Of a stretch of 64,000 bases of DNA, positions 49,394 through 58,491 are shown piece after piece. The notes under the pieces were generated by a model that was not told the origin of the DNA, ran no database searches, and saw only the letters and a list, made by a program, of their open reading frames with translations. The position numbers were made by a program, and so were the translations under genes. Numbering within the stretch: the first letter of the stretch is position 1; each line of letters begins with the position of its first letter. This DNA is from Streptomyces albiflavescens (GTDB lineage Bacteria; Actinomycetota; Actinomycetes; Streptomycetales; Streptomycetaceae): the NCBI RefSeq assembly GCF_014645835.1, contig NZ_BMMM01000002.1, forward strand, positions 180,388 through 244,387, read 5' to 3'.

Positions 49394-49758
49394 GTGTCGT
49401 CACGCAGGCACCCTGCTGAACCGGATCAAGGACGCCGACGCCCCGAATCTCGACGCCCTGACCTTCACGCACACCCCGCCCAGCGGCTGGTCGGTGGACA
49501 ACTCCGTGATGGGCACGGGCGGGGTCATCGAGTGGCGCGGCTGGTCCTTCACCACGGACGAAGGGCGAGGTGCTCGTCTCCTACGACGGTGCCGCGCCGG
49601 TCCCGGTGCGGACGTACACCGCCGACGTGTCCTCCCGTACGGAGGCCATCGGCCTCCAGGTACCGGCCGGCGCGACGACGGCCCGCGTGCGTTTCCGTTA
49701 CACCGGCGGCAACAACTGGTACTGGGTGATCGACGGAGTGGCGATCAAACAGGCCTGA
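49394..49758 (+). pseudogene. Remnant of a secreted metallophosphoesterase with internal deletion
   Basis: Two pieces of one family remain in different frames. The first reads 'TLLNRIKDADAPNLDALTFTHTPPSGWSVDNSVMGTGGVIEWRGWSFTTDE'. It then breaks at about 49560 into 'VLVSYDGAAPVPVRTYTADVSSRTEAIGLQVPAGATTARVRFRYTGGNNWYWVIDGVAIKQA' and TGA. In intact secreted phosphoesterases a few hundred residues separate these, so the middle has been deleted and the start is lost. It sits directly after the phosphonate-type operon. Confidence 0.75.
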
Positions 49759-49868
49759 CGAGATGGCGACCGTACGGTCCTGACTAGGCTGTGGGCGTCG
49801 GCACAGCGTCGTTCCGGCGCCCCCGGATCGTGTGCGTACGTACGCCAGGACGGCAGGAGACCCAGCAC

Positions 49869-50648
49869 ATGTCAGAGCGCAAGCCCATCGAGTCATGGCT
49901 CACCGACATGGACGGTGTGCTCATCCACGAGGGTGTGCCGATCCCCGGCGCAGACGCCTTCATCAAGAGGCTGCGGGAATCCGGCCGACCCTTCCTGGTG
50001 CTCACCAACAACTCGATCTACACCGCTCGCGACCTGCACGCCAGGCTCCAGCGCATGGGCCTTGACGTCCCGGTCGAGAACATCTGGACCTCCGCGCTGG
50101 CCACCGCCAAGTTCCTGGACGACCAGCGCCCCGGCGGCACGGCGTACGTCATCGGTGAGGCGGGCCTGACCACGGCACTGCACGACATCGGGTACGTCCT
50201 CACCGACCACGAGCCGGACTACGTGGTCCTCGGCGAGACCCGTACGTACTCCTTCGAGGCGATGACCAAGGCGGTCCGGCTGATCAAGGGCGGCGCCCGC
50301 TTCATCGCCACGAACCCCGACGAGACGGGCCCGTCCACGGAGGGCCCGCTCCCGGCCACCGGCGCGGTCGCCGCGCTCATCAGCAAGGCGACCGGCAAGC
50401 AGCCGTACTTCGCGGGCAAGCCGAACCCGCTGATGATGCGGACCGGCCTGAACGCCATCGGGGCGCACTCCGAGACCAGCGCGATGATCGGCGACCGCAT
50501 GGACACGGACGTCCTGGCAGGTCTGGAGGCCGGGATGGAGACGTTCCTGGTACTCACGGGACTGACCACTCCCGCGGAGATCGAGCGGTACCCGTACCGG
50601 CCGTCGAAGGTCGTGGACTCGATCGCGGACCTGGTCGACCGGGTCTAG
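49869..50648 (+). CDS. HAD-IIA family phosphatase (NagD/4-nitrophenylphosphatase-like)
   Basis: 259 residues. Motif I 'SWLTDMDGVLIHEG', motif II 'LVLTNNSIYTARDL', the C2 cap 'DYVVLGETRTYSFEAMTKAVRLI', 'ATNPDETGPSTEGPLPATGAVAA', 'KPNPLMMRTGL' and motif IV 'AMIGDRMDTDVLAGLEAGM' are complete. It dephosphorylates small phosphate esters in the cytosol; the physiological substrate is unknown. AGGAGA precedes the ATG. The TAG stop is the first three bases of the palindromic element at 50646. Confidence 0.93.
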   Translation: MSERKPIESWLTDMDGVLIHEGVPIPGADAFIKRLRESGRPFLVLTNNSIYTARDLHARLQRMGLDVPVENIWTSALATAKFLDDQRPGGTAYVIGEAGLTTALHDIGYVLTDHEPDYVVLGETRTYSFEAMTKAVRLIKGGARFIATNPDETGPSTEGPLPATGAVAALISKATGKQPYFAGKPNPLMMRTGLNAIGAHSETSAMIGDRMDTDVLAGLEAGMETFLVLTGLTTPAEIERYPYRPSKVVDSIADLVDRV

Positions 50649-50824
50649 GCCCTGTCGTCAAATTCCCGTCTGCCCCGCGACGCCATGCACGCACTCTCGC
50701 CGCACCGGGCACAGACCCAAGTACATCCAGTACGAGGGCCTGTGCCCGGCACGCCGAGAGCACGCACCTGACGCCGCAGGGCCCGCCCTCCGGGCGGACG
50801 ACGGGAATTTGACGACAGGACCTA
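50646..50824. mobile_element. TA-bounded palindromic element, 179 bp
   Basis: 25-bp terminal inverted repeats (taggccctgtcgtcaaattc... and complement) match at 24 of 25 positions. The interior includes the same ca. 100-bp partly palindromic core as the element at 12895-13061, while the ends match the short element at 11360-11420. Its first TAG is the stop codon of the HAD gene. A partial extra end (agggcctgtcgtcac) follows at 50824-50837. No transposase is present. The rest of the 340-bp gap carries the promoter of the next gene. Confidence 0.85.
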
Positions 50825-50988
50825 GGGCCTGTCGTCACGCGCACACCGGGCGGGATCCGGAACGCGGAGCCGACCCTCCCGGCCCGGGCGCGGCTAAACC
50901 ATTCACAACTCGTACGGAGCAGTCGCGCCCCTCTGAAGATGCGCGCCGCCGTCCCGAGGGGGAGTCTCCAGGTATCTGGAGGTTCACG

Positions 50989-51528
50989 ATGCGCTCAATG
51001 CGACTCACTCTCTGTGCCGGGGCGGTGGTCGCGGCCGCGTGCACACCCCTCGCGTACGCGGCCGACGACGGCGTCTCCGTGACGCCGTCGTCCCCGGCCC
51101 CCGGCAGCGACATCCAGCTGCGCGCGACGGGCTGCACGGACCAGGCGGGCACCGCGAAGTCGGCTGCCTTCGTGACGGACGCGCAGCTCACCGGCCAGGG
51201 CGGCGGTGTGCTCCTCGGCGAGACACGCGTGCCCACCTCGCTCACGCCCGGCACGTACGCGATCAAGGTCAGCTGCGACGGCGACGACGGCAAGGTCGGC
51301 GGCACGGTCGTCGTCGTACCGCAAGGCGGTTCGAACGCGGCCGTGCCCGCCTCACCGGTCGCGCCCGTGCAGGCGGGCGGCGGCGGCACCGCGCGCTTCG
51401 CCTCCGTGGACGCCAAGGCGACCGGACCCGGTACCAAGCAGGCGGTGATCGGCCTCGTCCTCGCGAGCGTCGCCGCGGTGGCCGTGGCGCTGCGCAGCGC
51501 ACGCCGAGGCCGCGACAGCCGCGACTGA
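50989..51528 (+). CDS. Secreted membrane-anchored protein paired with class F sortase
   Basis: 179 residues. A signal peptide (MRSMRLTLCAGAVVAAACTPLAYA) is followed by an Ig-like beta domain of about 90 residues ('VTPSSPAPGSDIQLRATGCTDQAGTAKSAAF'; 'LTPGTYAIKVSCDGDDGKVGGTVVVV') with two Cys. A flexible Gly/Pro segment and a C-terminal helix (AVIGLVLASVAAVAVAL) with RSARRGRD tail follow. No LPxTG/LAxTG motif precedes the helix. It is separated from the sortase by one nucleotide, so they are co-expressed. Confidence 0.88.
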   Translation: MRSMRLTLCAGAVVAAACTPLAYAADDGVSVTPSSPAPGSDIQLRATGCTDQAGTAKSAAFVTDAQLTGQGGGVLLGETRVPTSLTPGTYAIKVSCDGDDGKVGGTVVVVPQGGSNAAVPASPVAPVQAGGGGTARFASVDAKATGPGTKQAVIGLVLASVAAVAVALRSARRGRDSRD

Positions 51529-51529
51529 C

Positions 51530-52195
51530 ATGTCCGAACGGGAGCGTTCCGCCGGCGCCGGGCGTCTGATCACCGGTGTCGCCTGGGTCGTGCTGCTGCT
51601 CGGTCTGTGGCTGTGGGGCCGCGAGGTGACGGACGCGGGCCAAGGCATAGCGGCGCCGACCACGGGGGACATCGCGGCCGTCGGGCGGCCGCCGGAGGTG
51701 AGCCTGCCGCCCGCGGTGAAGCCGCTCGGGAACGCGCGGCCGCAGCGCATCGACATCCCGGCGATGGGGGTGCAGGCACCCGTCGTGGCCCGCGGGCTCG
51801 ACGCGCGGGGCGCGATCGATCCGCCGCCGTTCGACCAGTCGGGCGTGGTCGGCTGGTACGCGGCCGGGACGAAACCGGGGGCCGCCGGTACCGCGCTGTT
51901 CGTGGGGCACGTGGACACCGAGACCAAGCCCGCGGTCTTCTACAAGCTCAGCACGATGCGGCCGGGCGACAGCGTCCGGGTGATCCGCGACGACGGTACG
52001 GTCGCCGAGTTCACCGTGGACGACGTCCAGGTCCTCCCGCGCGACGGCTTCGATGCCCAACAGGCTTACGGAGTGCGCGAGTCGGGGCGGGCCGAGCTGC
52101 GGCTCATCACCTGCGGCGGCGCGTTCGACCGGGTGAGCCGCACCTACACGGCGAACGTGATCGTCTCGGCGTACCTCACGGGAACGGGCCTCTGA
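51530..52195 (+). CDS. Class F sortase
   Basis: 221 residues. One N-terminal membrane helix (LITGVAWVVLLLGLWLWG), a Pro-rich linker, and a sortase barrel: catalytic His in 'ALFVGHVDTETKPAVFY', Cys in 'LRLITCGGAFDRVSRTY', Arg in the same stretch. The LITCGG motif and short length define class F. These actinobacterial enzymes have poorly known substrates. It forms a two-gene unit with the preceding secreted protein. Confidence 0.92.
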   Translation: MSERERSAGAGRLITGVAWVVLLLGLWLWGREVTDAGQGIAAPTTGDIAAVGRPPEVSLPPAVKPLGNARPQRIDIPAMGVQAPVVARGLDARGAIDPPPFDQSGVVGWYAAGTKPGAAGTALFVGHVDTETKPAVFYKLSTMRPGDSVRVIRDDGTVAEFTVDDVQVLPRDGFDAQQAYGVRESGRAELRLITCGGAFDRVSRTYTANVIVSAYLTGTGL

Positions 52196-52849
52196 CACCC
52201 ACCGGAAGCCGATCGTGAGCCGGATGCGAACCGCAGCCCGGATGCGAGTCCTGTGCGAGCCGGGTGCAGCCCGGATGCGAGTCCTGTGCGAGCCGTACCT
52301 GGCCCGGTCGACGGCCCGCTCCCCCCGAGACCGCCGACCGGGCTGGTCCTCGACCGCGCGCGCACGGGCTGCGGGAGTAACCCGGCGACCGGCGCGGGAG
52401 GTTCTGGGGGCCGTCTGCGAGGCGCGGGCGGACGGCGCAACTGGCTGGGGGCTGGGGTCGTTTGAGGCAACTGTAGAACGGATCAGCGTTCCGGCCTAGA
52501 GGTTGTTTGACGCCAAGTCGACCATCCGTGGCTTTGTGTTATCCGCGCAGGTGGATGGCCGCTTTTATGGGAGCGTTCAGGTGGACCGCGGCGGCTCGCC
52601 CCCCAGATCGTCCCGGTCCACCGAGCCGTCGATCACCCCCGTCGCGACCTCGTCCAACGGCAGCCGGTGCCGGCGCGTACCGGCGCAGCGTCATGAAGGC
52701 CTGGTCGACCCTCGTCCCCTCGCTCAACCGCGCCTACCCGGAGGGTCAGGGCTGTAACAGCTCTCCGACAAGGGTCGGGCGACCTCGTGGGCGGCGCGAG
52801 ACGTATGTCAGGATTGAGACTTAGGACGGTGCACCCAAGGGGGAGTTGG
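52196..52849. other. 654-bp intergenic region
   Basis: Two 33-bp direct repeats (gcagcccggatgcgagtcct...) lie at 52233-52298. The remainder has no convincing gene on either strand. Several short frames exist but lack motifs or ribosome sites. A minus-strand reading near 52583-52690 (PLDEVATGVIDGSVDRDDL) looks protein-like and may be a relic. The segment 52450-52580 is less GC-rich. The promoter of the GH6 gene should lie at its right end. Confidence 0.6.
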
Positions 52850-53869
52850 ATGTACGGCACGAGGGGGGCCGGGGCCCGGGCGTCCGTTGCGGTGGCGGGG
52901 GCGGCACTGCTGCTCGCGGGGTGTTTCTCCTCCGGGGGCGACAGCGACAAGGGCGACGGTTCCGGTTCCAAGGTCACACAGCAGCCCAAGAACTCGGACC
53001 CGTTCTGGGTCAATCCGGATGGGAACGCGGCCGAGCAGGTCGCCACGTATGTGAAGGCGGGCAAGAAGGACGACGCCGAGCAGATCCGCAAGATCGCCGA
53101 GCAGCCGACCGGCGAGTGGATCGGGCCGGAGAACCCGGAACAGGAGGCGCGCGGCTTCACCGAGGCCGCCGAGAAGGCCGACCGCGCCGCGATCCTGGTC
53201 CTCTACAACATCCCGCATCGCGACTGCGGTCAGTTCTCGCAGGGAGGCGCCGCGGACGGCAACGCCTATCGGGCCTGGATCGACGGGGTCGCCAAGGGCA
53301 TCGAGGACCGGCCCGCCACGGTGATCCTGGAGCCGGACGCGATCCTGCACCTGGTCAACCAGTGCACCCCGGACGAGTACCACGAGGAGCGCTACGACCT
53401 CCTCAAGGGCGCCATCGCCAAGCTCAAGGCCCTGAAGAACACCAAGGTGTACCTGGACGCGGGCAACGCGGGCTGGGGCCACCCCGACCAGATCTTCCAG
53501 CCGCTCCAGTGGGCGGGCATCGACCAGGCGGACGGTTTCTCCGTCAACGTCTCCAACTTCTACTCGACCCAGGATTCCCTCGCGTACGGCAAGCAGCTGT
53601 CCGCGAAGGTGGGCAACAAGCACTTCGTCATCGACACCAGCCGCAACGGAAACGGCCCGTACACGGGCGGCAAGGCGGACGAGAACTGGTGCAACCCGCC
53701 GGGCCGCGCGCTGGGCGAGAGCCCGACGACCAAGACCGCCGATCCGCTCGTCGACGCGTACCTGTGGGTCAAGCGCCCCGGTGAGTCGGACGGCACATGC
53801 AAGGGCGGACCGAAGGCGGGCCAGTGGTGGGCGGACTACGCGCTGAAGCTCGCGAAGGCCTCCGAGTAG
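52850..53869 (+). CDS. cslZ: GH6 endoglucanase-type lipoprotein (CslZ-like)
   Basis: 339 residues. A lipobox 'ALLLAGCFSS' anchors it outside the membrane. The GH6 fold shows 'ILVLYNIPHRDCGQFSQGGA', the catalytic Asp stretch 'ATVILEPDAILHLVNQC', 'KVYLDAGNAGWGHPDQI', 'VSNFYST', 'FVIDTSRNGNGPY' and 'DAYLWVKRPGESDGTC'. It is the expected glucan-trimming partner of the CslA/GlxA machinery. ATG 52850 has AGGGGGAG upstream; upstream in-frame starts would spoil the signal peptide. Here it is convergent to glxA. Confidence 0.92.
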   Translation: MYGTRGAGARASVAVAGAALLLAGCFSSGGDSDKGDGSGSKVTQQPKNSDPFWVNPDGNAAEQVATYVKAGKKDDAEQIRKIAEQPTGEWIGPENPEQEARGFTEAAEKADRAAILVLYNIPHRDCGQFSQGGAADGNAYRAWIDGVAKGIEDRPATVILEPDAILHLVNQCTPDEYHEERYDLLKGAIAKLKALKNTKVYLDAGNAGWGHPDQIFQPLQWAGIDQADGFSVNVSNFYSTQDSLAYGKQLSAKVGNKHFVIDTSRNGNGPYTGGKADENWCNPPGRALGESPTTKTADPLVDAYLWVKRPGESDGTCKGGPKAGQWWADYALKLAKASE

Positions 53870-53876
53870 CGGCCTG

Positions 53877-53931
53877 TACGTGACTGGGGGCGCCCTCCAC
53901 CGCGCGGGCGGAGGGCGCCCCCAGTCACGTA
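53877..53931. terminator. 22-bp perfect-stem bidirectional terminator between cslZ and glxA
   Basis: tacgtgactgggggcgccct plus two bases pairs perfectly with its complement across an 11-nt loop. It occupies nearly all of the convergent gap (7 nt after the cslZ stop and 12 nt from the glxA stop). Confidence 0.92.
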
Positions 53932-53943
53932 ACGCTCAAAGGA

Positions 53944-55881
53944 TCAGGGCACCTTGACCCACTGGGCCTTGCTCGGTGTTCCCTGGTCGTCCGTCACGAA
54001 CAGCATGTACCAGCCGGATTCGACGAGGTTGCGGTTCTTCGGCACGGTCACCGTGATCCCGGTCTTCGTCTTGGTGAAGTCCAGCGCGATGGACCGCTGG
54101 TCGACGTCGGTGACATGGGTGGAGGCGCTCGGCCGGATCAGCCGGGCCGTCTTGATGGACGACGCGTGCTGCGAGGTGAACGTCGCCGAGGCACCGCGGG
54201 CGATCGTCTTCGGGCCGCCGGAGAGCGAGGGCCGCGAGTCGCGGTAGAAGTACGGCGGCGTGTAGATCTCGATGCGCTGCTCGAAGGTGGCGGGCTTGGT
54301 GTTGGCCTTGTCCGCGTAGAGCGAGTTGGAGCCGAAGAACACCACGCGGCCGTCGGGCAGCAGGATCGAGCCCGAGTGGTAGTTGCGGCCCACCAGCGGG
54401 TCCGCGACCCGGTCGAAGGTGTTCGACTTGGGGTTGTAGATCCGCGCCTGGAGGATGTTGGAGTCGCTGCGCCCGCGGTAGTCCTCGGAGCCGCCGGACA
54501 CCAGCACGGTGTCGTCGGGCAGGATCGAGGACTGCGGATAGCGGGTGCCCTTCTCCAGCTCGGGCCCGTCCACGAACTTCGGGTTCTTGGCCTTGAGGTC
54601 GATGAGCCGGGTCTTCTTGCTGGACAGCTCGGACTCGCCGACCCCGCCGCCGCCGATCACCATGTACTTCTCGTCCTGCGCGGGCGGCAGCAGCACCGTG
54701 CCGGAGGTCTCCATCATGTTCGGGTCGCTCAGCCCGGGGACCTTGGTGAACTTGTTGCCGGCCAGGTCCCAGATGCCGGGGTCGCGGCCCACGTCATCGG
54801 GGCCGTAACCGGCGTTCGAGCCCGAGTAGAAGAGCTTGCCGTTCTGCATCAGGGAGATCGCCGGGTAGGTCGGGAACTGCCGGATGCCCTTGGTGTAGGT
54901 CCACTTCTTGGTCTTCGGGTCGAAGACCTCGTTCTTGCCCGGGACCAGCTGGCCGATCTCGTCGAGGCCGGAGAGGCTGAGGACCTTGCCGTCCGACAGG
55001 GTGGTCAGCGTCGGGTACCAGCGAGCCTCGTTCATCGGGTCGACCTTGATGTACCTCTCGGCGACCGGATCGAACTCGTAGGCGTCCCGGATTCCCTGGA
55101 AGTCCTTCTTGTCCAGGGCGAGCTTCTGCGCGATGCCGTATGTGTTGCGGGCGTCCGCGCCCGTCAGGCCCTGGATGCGGTAGTTGTCCTGGGTGCCCGT
55201 CTCGTACTTCTGGCCGCTCTTCTGCGCCTCGACGTAGATACGGCCGAGGCCCGGGTCGTTGCGCAGGAACTTGCCGGTCGCCTTGTCGAAGACCTTCTTG
55301 GCACGCGGTACGAGCACCGGGTCCTTGGAGACGAACGTCTTGCCGTTCTTCTTGCCGGTGAACTTGGTGCCCGCGGGCAGCGTGATCGGCTGGTCCGGGT
55401 TCTCGTTGTGCACCACCATCAGGCCGCCGGCCTTGGTGACGTCACCCTTCAGCGTCTCGTACCGCTTGGTGCCACCGGCGATCAGCAGATTGCCGTTGGC
55501 GAGCTGGGTGTGGCCCGTGCAGAACAGGTCGGCCGGCGTCGGGATCTTCTTGATGGTGCCCTTCACCGGGTCCCAGATCCGCGTGTCGAACTTCTTCGCG
55601 TCGAAGTTGTCCTGGTTGTTTCCCGAGCCCGCGATCAGCAGGATCTTGCCGGTGTGCAGCAGAGCCGCGTGGATCGTGTTCAGCCGGTACTGCTGGGGGA
55701 AATTGATGATGTCCCAGTGACCGTTGGCGGCTTTGTACTCCGGCTTGTTGATCGTGTACTGGTGGTACTTGTCCGTTCCGAAGCGATACAGCCACGGCCC
55801 GTTCATCCCGGCCAGCGCGAGCACCACCACCCCGGTTATCCCGAGGCGGCGGGCACGGCGGCGGCGGGCACCGTCTTTCAT
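53944..55881 (-). CDS. glxA: Radical copper oxidase GlxA (galactose-oxidase-like)
   Basis: 645 residues. An N-terminal membrane anchor (LGITGVVVLALAGMNGPWLY) is followed by a Kelch-type beta-propeller. The Tyr-Cys cofactor is predicted from Cys121 ('DLFCTGHTQL') and Tyr289 in 'NEARWYPTLTTL', with the stacking Trp288 just before it, matching the numbering known for S. lividans GlxA. Copper ligands are expected from 'GTRYPQSSIL', 'RNYHSGSIL' and 'SASTHVTDVD'. It oxidises a glycan made at hyphal tips by CslA. The ATG overlaps the cslA stop by 4 nt. Confidence 0.97.
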   Translation of the reverse strand: MKDGARRRRARRLGITGVVVLALAGMNGPWLYRFGTDKYHQYTINKPEYKAANGHWDIINFPQQYRLNTIHAALLHTGKILLIAGSGNNQDNFDAKKFDTRIWDPVKGTIKKIPTPADLFCTGHTQLANGNLLIAGGTKRYETLKGDVTKAGGLMVVHNENPDQPITLPAGTKFTGKKNGKTFVSKDPVLVPRAKKVFDKATGKFLRNDPGLGRIYVEAQKSGQKYETGTQDNYRIQGLTGADARNTYGIAQKLALDKKDFQGIRDAYEFDPVAERYIKVDPMNEARWYPTLTTLSDGKVLSLSGLDEIGQLVPGKNEVFDPKTKKWTYTKGIRQFPTYPAISLMQNGKLFYSGSNAGYGPDDVGRDPGIWDLAGNKFTKVPGLSDPNMMETSGTVLLPPAQDEKYMVIGGGGVGESELSSKKTRLIDLKAKNPKFVDGPELEKGTRYPQSSILPDDTVLVSGGSEDYRGRSDSNILQARIYNPKSNTFDRVADPLVGRNYHSGSILLPDGRVVFFGSNSLYADKANTKPATFEQRIEIYTPPYFYRDSRPSLSGGPKTIARGASATFTSQHASSIKTARLIRPSASTHVTDVDQRSIALDFTKTKTGITVTVPKNRNLVESGWYMLFVTDDQGTPSKAQWVKVP

Positions 55882-57824
55882 TTCTTACTTCCCCCAAGGG
55901 TGATCTGCATCGTCTGGTCGTTCCCGCCGGTCGCGGCCCAGGTGGGCTTGTGCTGCGGCGAATGCGGGGCGTGCTGTTCCTGCTGCGGCACGGAGGCCTG
56001 GGGAGGAACGGTGACGGCTTCGGGCGGCACCGGGGGCTTCTTCCGCTCCTGGCGCATCGCCCAGCGCCAGGCGAAGATCGGCGAAGCGGTGATCAGGAGG
56101 GCGAAGGTGGCCCAGGTGATCATCGCGGGGTGGGAGTGCCCGAGCATGACGCCGGCGACGATGGAGCCGGCGAAGACCAGAATGAAGAACAGGTGGATCC
56201 GGAAGGTCCCGAACAGCGTGTCGGGGCTTGCCGAATCGCCCTTGGGCGTCACCACGAACTTGCTCTTGCGGCGCAGCACGGCGTCCATCAGGGAGCGGGC
56301 GTAGATGGGCGCGGAGAGCGCCGACATCACCATGCCGGCCACGCCGCCCGAGCCCTCGGGCTCGTGCGGGGAGACGTTGTGGCGGCGGTTCCAGATGTAC
56401 AGGCCGATCTGCAGCGCGGACGCGTTGCCGTACAGCATCAGCCAGACCGTCGGGTCGATGTTCACACCCGAGGCGCCCAGGCCCAGGAAGAGCGCGCAGC
56501 TCAGCGCCGCGAGAATCCAGTTGAGGGCCGACATCGGGTAGAAGATGATCATCATCGTGTAGTTGAAGAGCTTGCTCGGCGGCAGCGAGTAGAAGCCCTT
56601 CCAGTACTGCTTGAGGATCGTCTCGTACGTGCCCCTGGACCAGCGCAGCTGCTGGGTGAAGAAGTCCGTCCAGGCGTTCGGGCCCTCGCCGACCGCGAGC
56701 ACGTCCGGGGTGTAGACCGAGCGCCACTTCTTCCCCGTGGCGGGGTTCTTGTGGCGGTGGATCTCGAAGCCGGTCGCCATGTCCTCGGTGATCGAGTCGT
56801 ACAGACCGCCGATCTGCTTCAGCGCCTTGATCCGTACGGCGTTGGAGGTGCCCACGAACATCGGCGCGCCGTAGGCGTTGCCGGCCCGCTGGATCAGCGC
56901 GTGGAAGAGGAACTGCTGGGACTCGGCGGCCTTGGTGATGGGGTTGTCGTAGTTGCCGTACACCTGCGGACCGATGACGAAGCCGACGTCCGGGTCGCGG
57001 AAGAAGCCGAGCATCCGCTCCAGGTAGTTGGGCAGCGGCACGTGGTCGGTGTCGACCGAGGCGAAGTAGTCGTAGTTGTCGCCGTGGGCTTCCAGCCAGG
57101 CGTTGTAGTTGCCATGCTTGGTCTTGGCGCGGTGCGGGCCCTTGGCCTGGTTCCACTTCGCGATGCCCTTGCGGGAGAAGTGGTGCACACCCAGGCGTGC
57201 GCACACCTCCTTCACCTCCGGGTCGTCGCCCTCGTCCAGGAGCCAGACGTGCAGAAGGCCCCGGTGGCGCAGCTTGACGGCCGCCTCCAAGGTCTTCGTC
57301 ACCATGGCGAGGGGCTCCTTGCCGGGCACGAAGGAGGTGAGGAAGGCGACTCTGGTGCCGGTCTCGGGCACCACCGGGATGGGGTCGCGGGCGACCAGGG
57401 TGGCGTGCGCGTTCGACAATACGTTCATGCAGCGGAAGAACTCGATCAAGCCGATCGAGACCAGCATCACGATGTCGAGCGCCGGCAGGAAGTCGTAGGC
57501 CGGGTAGTCGCGTTCGGTCCAGTGCTCGGGCTGGAGCAGCCAGCCGAGCAGGATCAGCGAGAGCAGTGGCGCGGCGCCCAGCATGAGCGCGGCCCTGATG
57601 CGGTGCGGCTCCTGTGACAGCAGCGTGCGGTACTGCACCTTGTACGGCTTGCTCGGATCGGGCTGCGTGAGGGGGCCCGCGAGCCGGCTGTAGTGCTCGT
57701 AGTCGTATCTCGGCAGGCTCTTCCTGATCCTGCGGAAGCCGCCGGTCCGGTGCGATGGCACCCGGAGCTGGGTCGTCTCTGACGGGTCGAAGTTCTGCCG
57801 GGCGCCCGTCGGCGTCGACGTCAT
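55878..57824 (-). CDS. cslA: Cellulose synthase-like glycosyltransferase CslA
   Basis: 648 residues, GT2 family, in the membrane at the hyphal tip. Two N-terminal helices (about 78-96, 116-130) precede the catalytic domain with 'LLDEGDD' (about 195-201), 'SVDTDH' (DxD, 258-260), 'SITEDMATG' (TED) and 'QQLRWSRG' (QxxRW). Several more helices follow, and a Pro/Gln-rich tail. It polymerises a beta-glucan that supports tip growth and aggregation. A GGGGGGATG site precedes ATG 57824. An alternative 648-residue reading in another frame (55885-57831) is a codon-bias shadow. Confidence 0.97.
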   Translation of the reverse strand: MTSTPTGARQNFDPSETTQLRVPSHRTGGFRRIRKSLPRYDYEHYSRLAGPLTQPDPSKPYKVQYRTLLSQEPHRIRAALMLGAAPLLSLILLGWLLQPEHWTERDYPAYDFLPALDIVMLVSIGLIEFFRCMNVLSNAHATLVARDPIPVVPETGTRVAFLTSFVPGKEPLAMVTKTLEAAVKLRHRGLLHVWLLDEGDDPEVKEVCARLGVHHFSRKGIAKWNQAKGPHRAKTKHGNYNAWLEAHGDNYDYFASVDTDHVPLPNYLERMLGFFRDPDVGFVIGPQVYGNYDNPITKAAESQQFLFHALIQRAGNAYGAPMFVGTSNAVRIKALKQIGGLYDSITEDMATGFEIHRHKNPATGKKWRSVYTPDVLAVGEGPNAWTDFFTQQLRWSRGTYETILKQYWKGFYSLPPSKLFNYTMMIIFYPMSALNWILAALSCALFLGLGASGVNIDPTVWLMLYGNASALQIGLYIWNRRHNVSPHEPEGSGGVAGMVMSALSAPIYARSLMDAVLRRKSKFVVTPKGDSASPDTLFGTFRIHLFFILVFAGSIVAGVMLGHSHPAMITWATFALLITASPIFAWRWAMRQERKKPPVPPEAVTVPPQASVPQQEQHAPHSPQHKPTWAATGGNDQTMQITLGGSKK

Positions 57825-58191
57825 GAGTCATCCCCCCGCACGCACGGTCGGGTGCGTGTTCGTCGGTTCCTGTCGTCCATTCGGGTCCCCCTCGACCTTC
57901 ACGGACGCATCACTGGCAGGCCAGCGTCACCACATCATCCACACCCTATAGACATGGAACGACGACCTTCCGGTTGCATGATGCCCCCCTCGGCATCTGT
58001 TCATGAACGAGGCCCCCAACCCCCCATGTCCGCAACCGGCCATGCCCCCAACTGTCATGTGTCGACAGTCCCTTGAAGCCCAGGGTTCTACGCCGTCCGT
58101 CATGATCGCAAGATGCGAAACGCGGTGTTAACCGGTCATACGCGCTCAATGGGACGCGTGTACGAGCCTGGGGTCGGTGTGTGCGTACGAC
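57825..58191. other. Upstream region of cslA (promoter and leader)
   Basis: 367 bp without a gene. It should hold the cslA promoter on the minus strand. A TTCATGAA palindrome lies at about 58000, and AT content is higher than in coding DNA. No recognised operator or small RNA could be assigned. Confidence 0.5.
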
Positions 58192-58225
58192 GATGGGGGC
58201 CCTCGCGGCTGCGAGGGCCCCCATC
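58192..58225 (-). terminator. Terminator of tRNA-Lys
   Basis: A perfect 15-bp stem (gatgggggccctcgc and complement) with loop ggct, 7 nt beyond the 3' end of the tRNA. Confidence 0.85.
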
Positions 58226-58231
58226 GGTCGG

Positions 58232-58305
58232 TGCGCCGCCAGGGACTCGAACCCCGGACCCGCTGATTAAGAGTCAGCTGCTCTAACCAACTGAGCTAGC
58301 GGCGC
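58232..58305 (-). tRNA. tRNA-Lys (anticodon CTT)
   Basis: On the minus strand the acceptor arms GCGCCGC and GCGGCGC pair, with discriminator A. D arm is GCTCAGTTGGTTAGAGC and anticodon loop CTCTTAA, giving CUU (Lys AAG). T arm GGTTCGAGTCC is standard. It is 74 nt long; no CCA is encoded. Confidence 0.96.
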
Positions 58306-58491
58306 CTGCTGACCTGAGAACTCTACCCGACCGGGCGGGGTGCTCCGGACCGTCGGAGAGGCGCTCCGGGGCAGGTCGGAGGGGTCCTGTACATCATTCG
58401 GACCGTCAACATGCGACACCGGAGGACAGTTGAGAAACTGACGAGTGTGCAGAACTGCGGACATTTCCACCTGGAGTGTGAGGGGATTCGC

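Noticed and set aside
52583..52690. Protein-like minus-strand fragment in the 52.2-52.8 kb gap
   Set aside because: Too short to assign, with no start or family match that I can support; mentioned only as a possible relic.
55885..57831. A second 648-residue frame antisense-phase to cslA on the same strand
   Set aside because: It overlaps cslA completely, is Arg/Pro/Ala-rich with no domain, and arises from high-GC codon bias.
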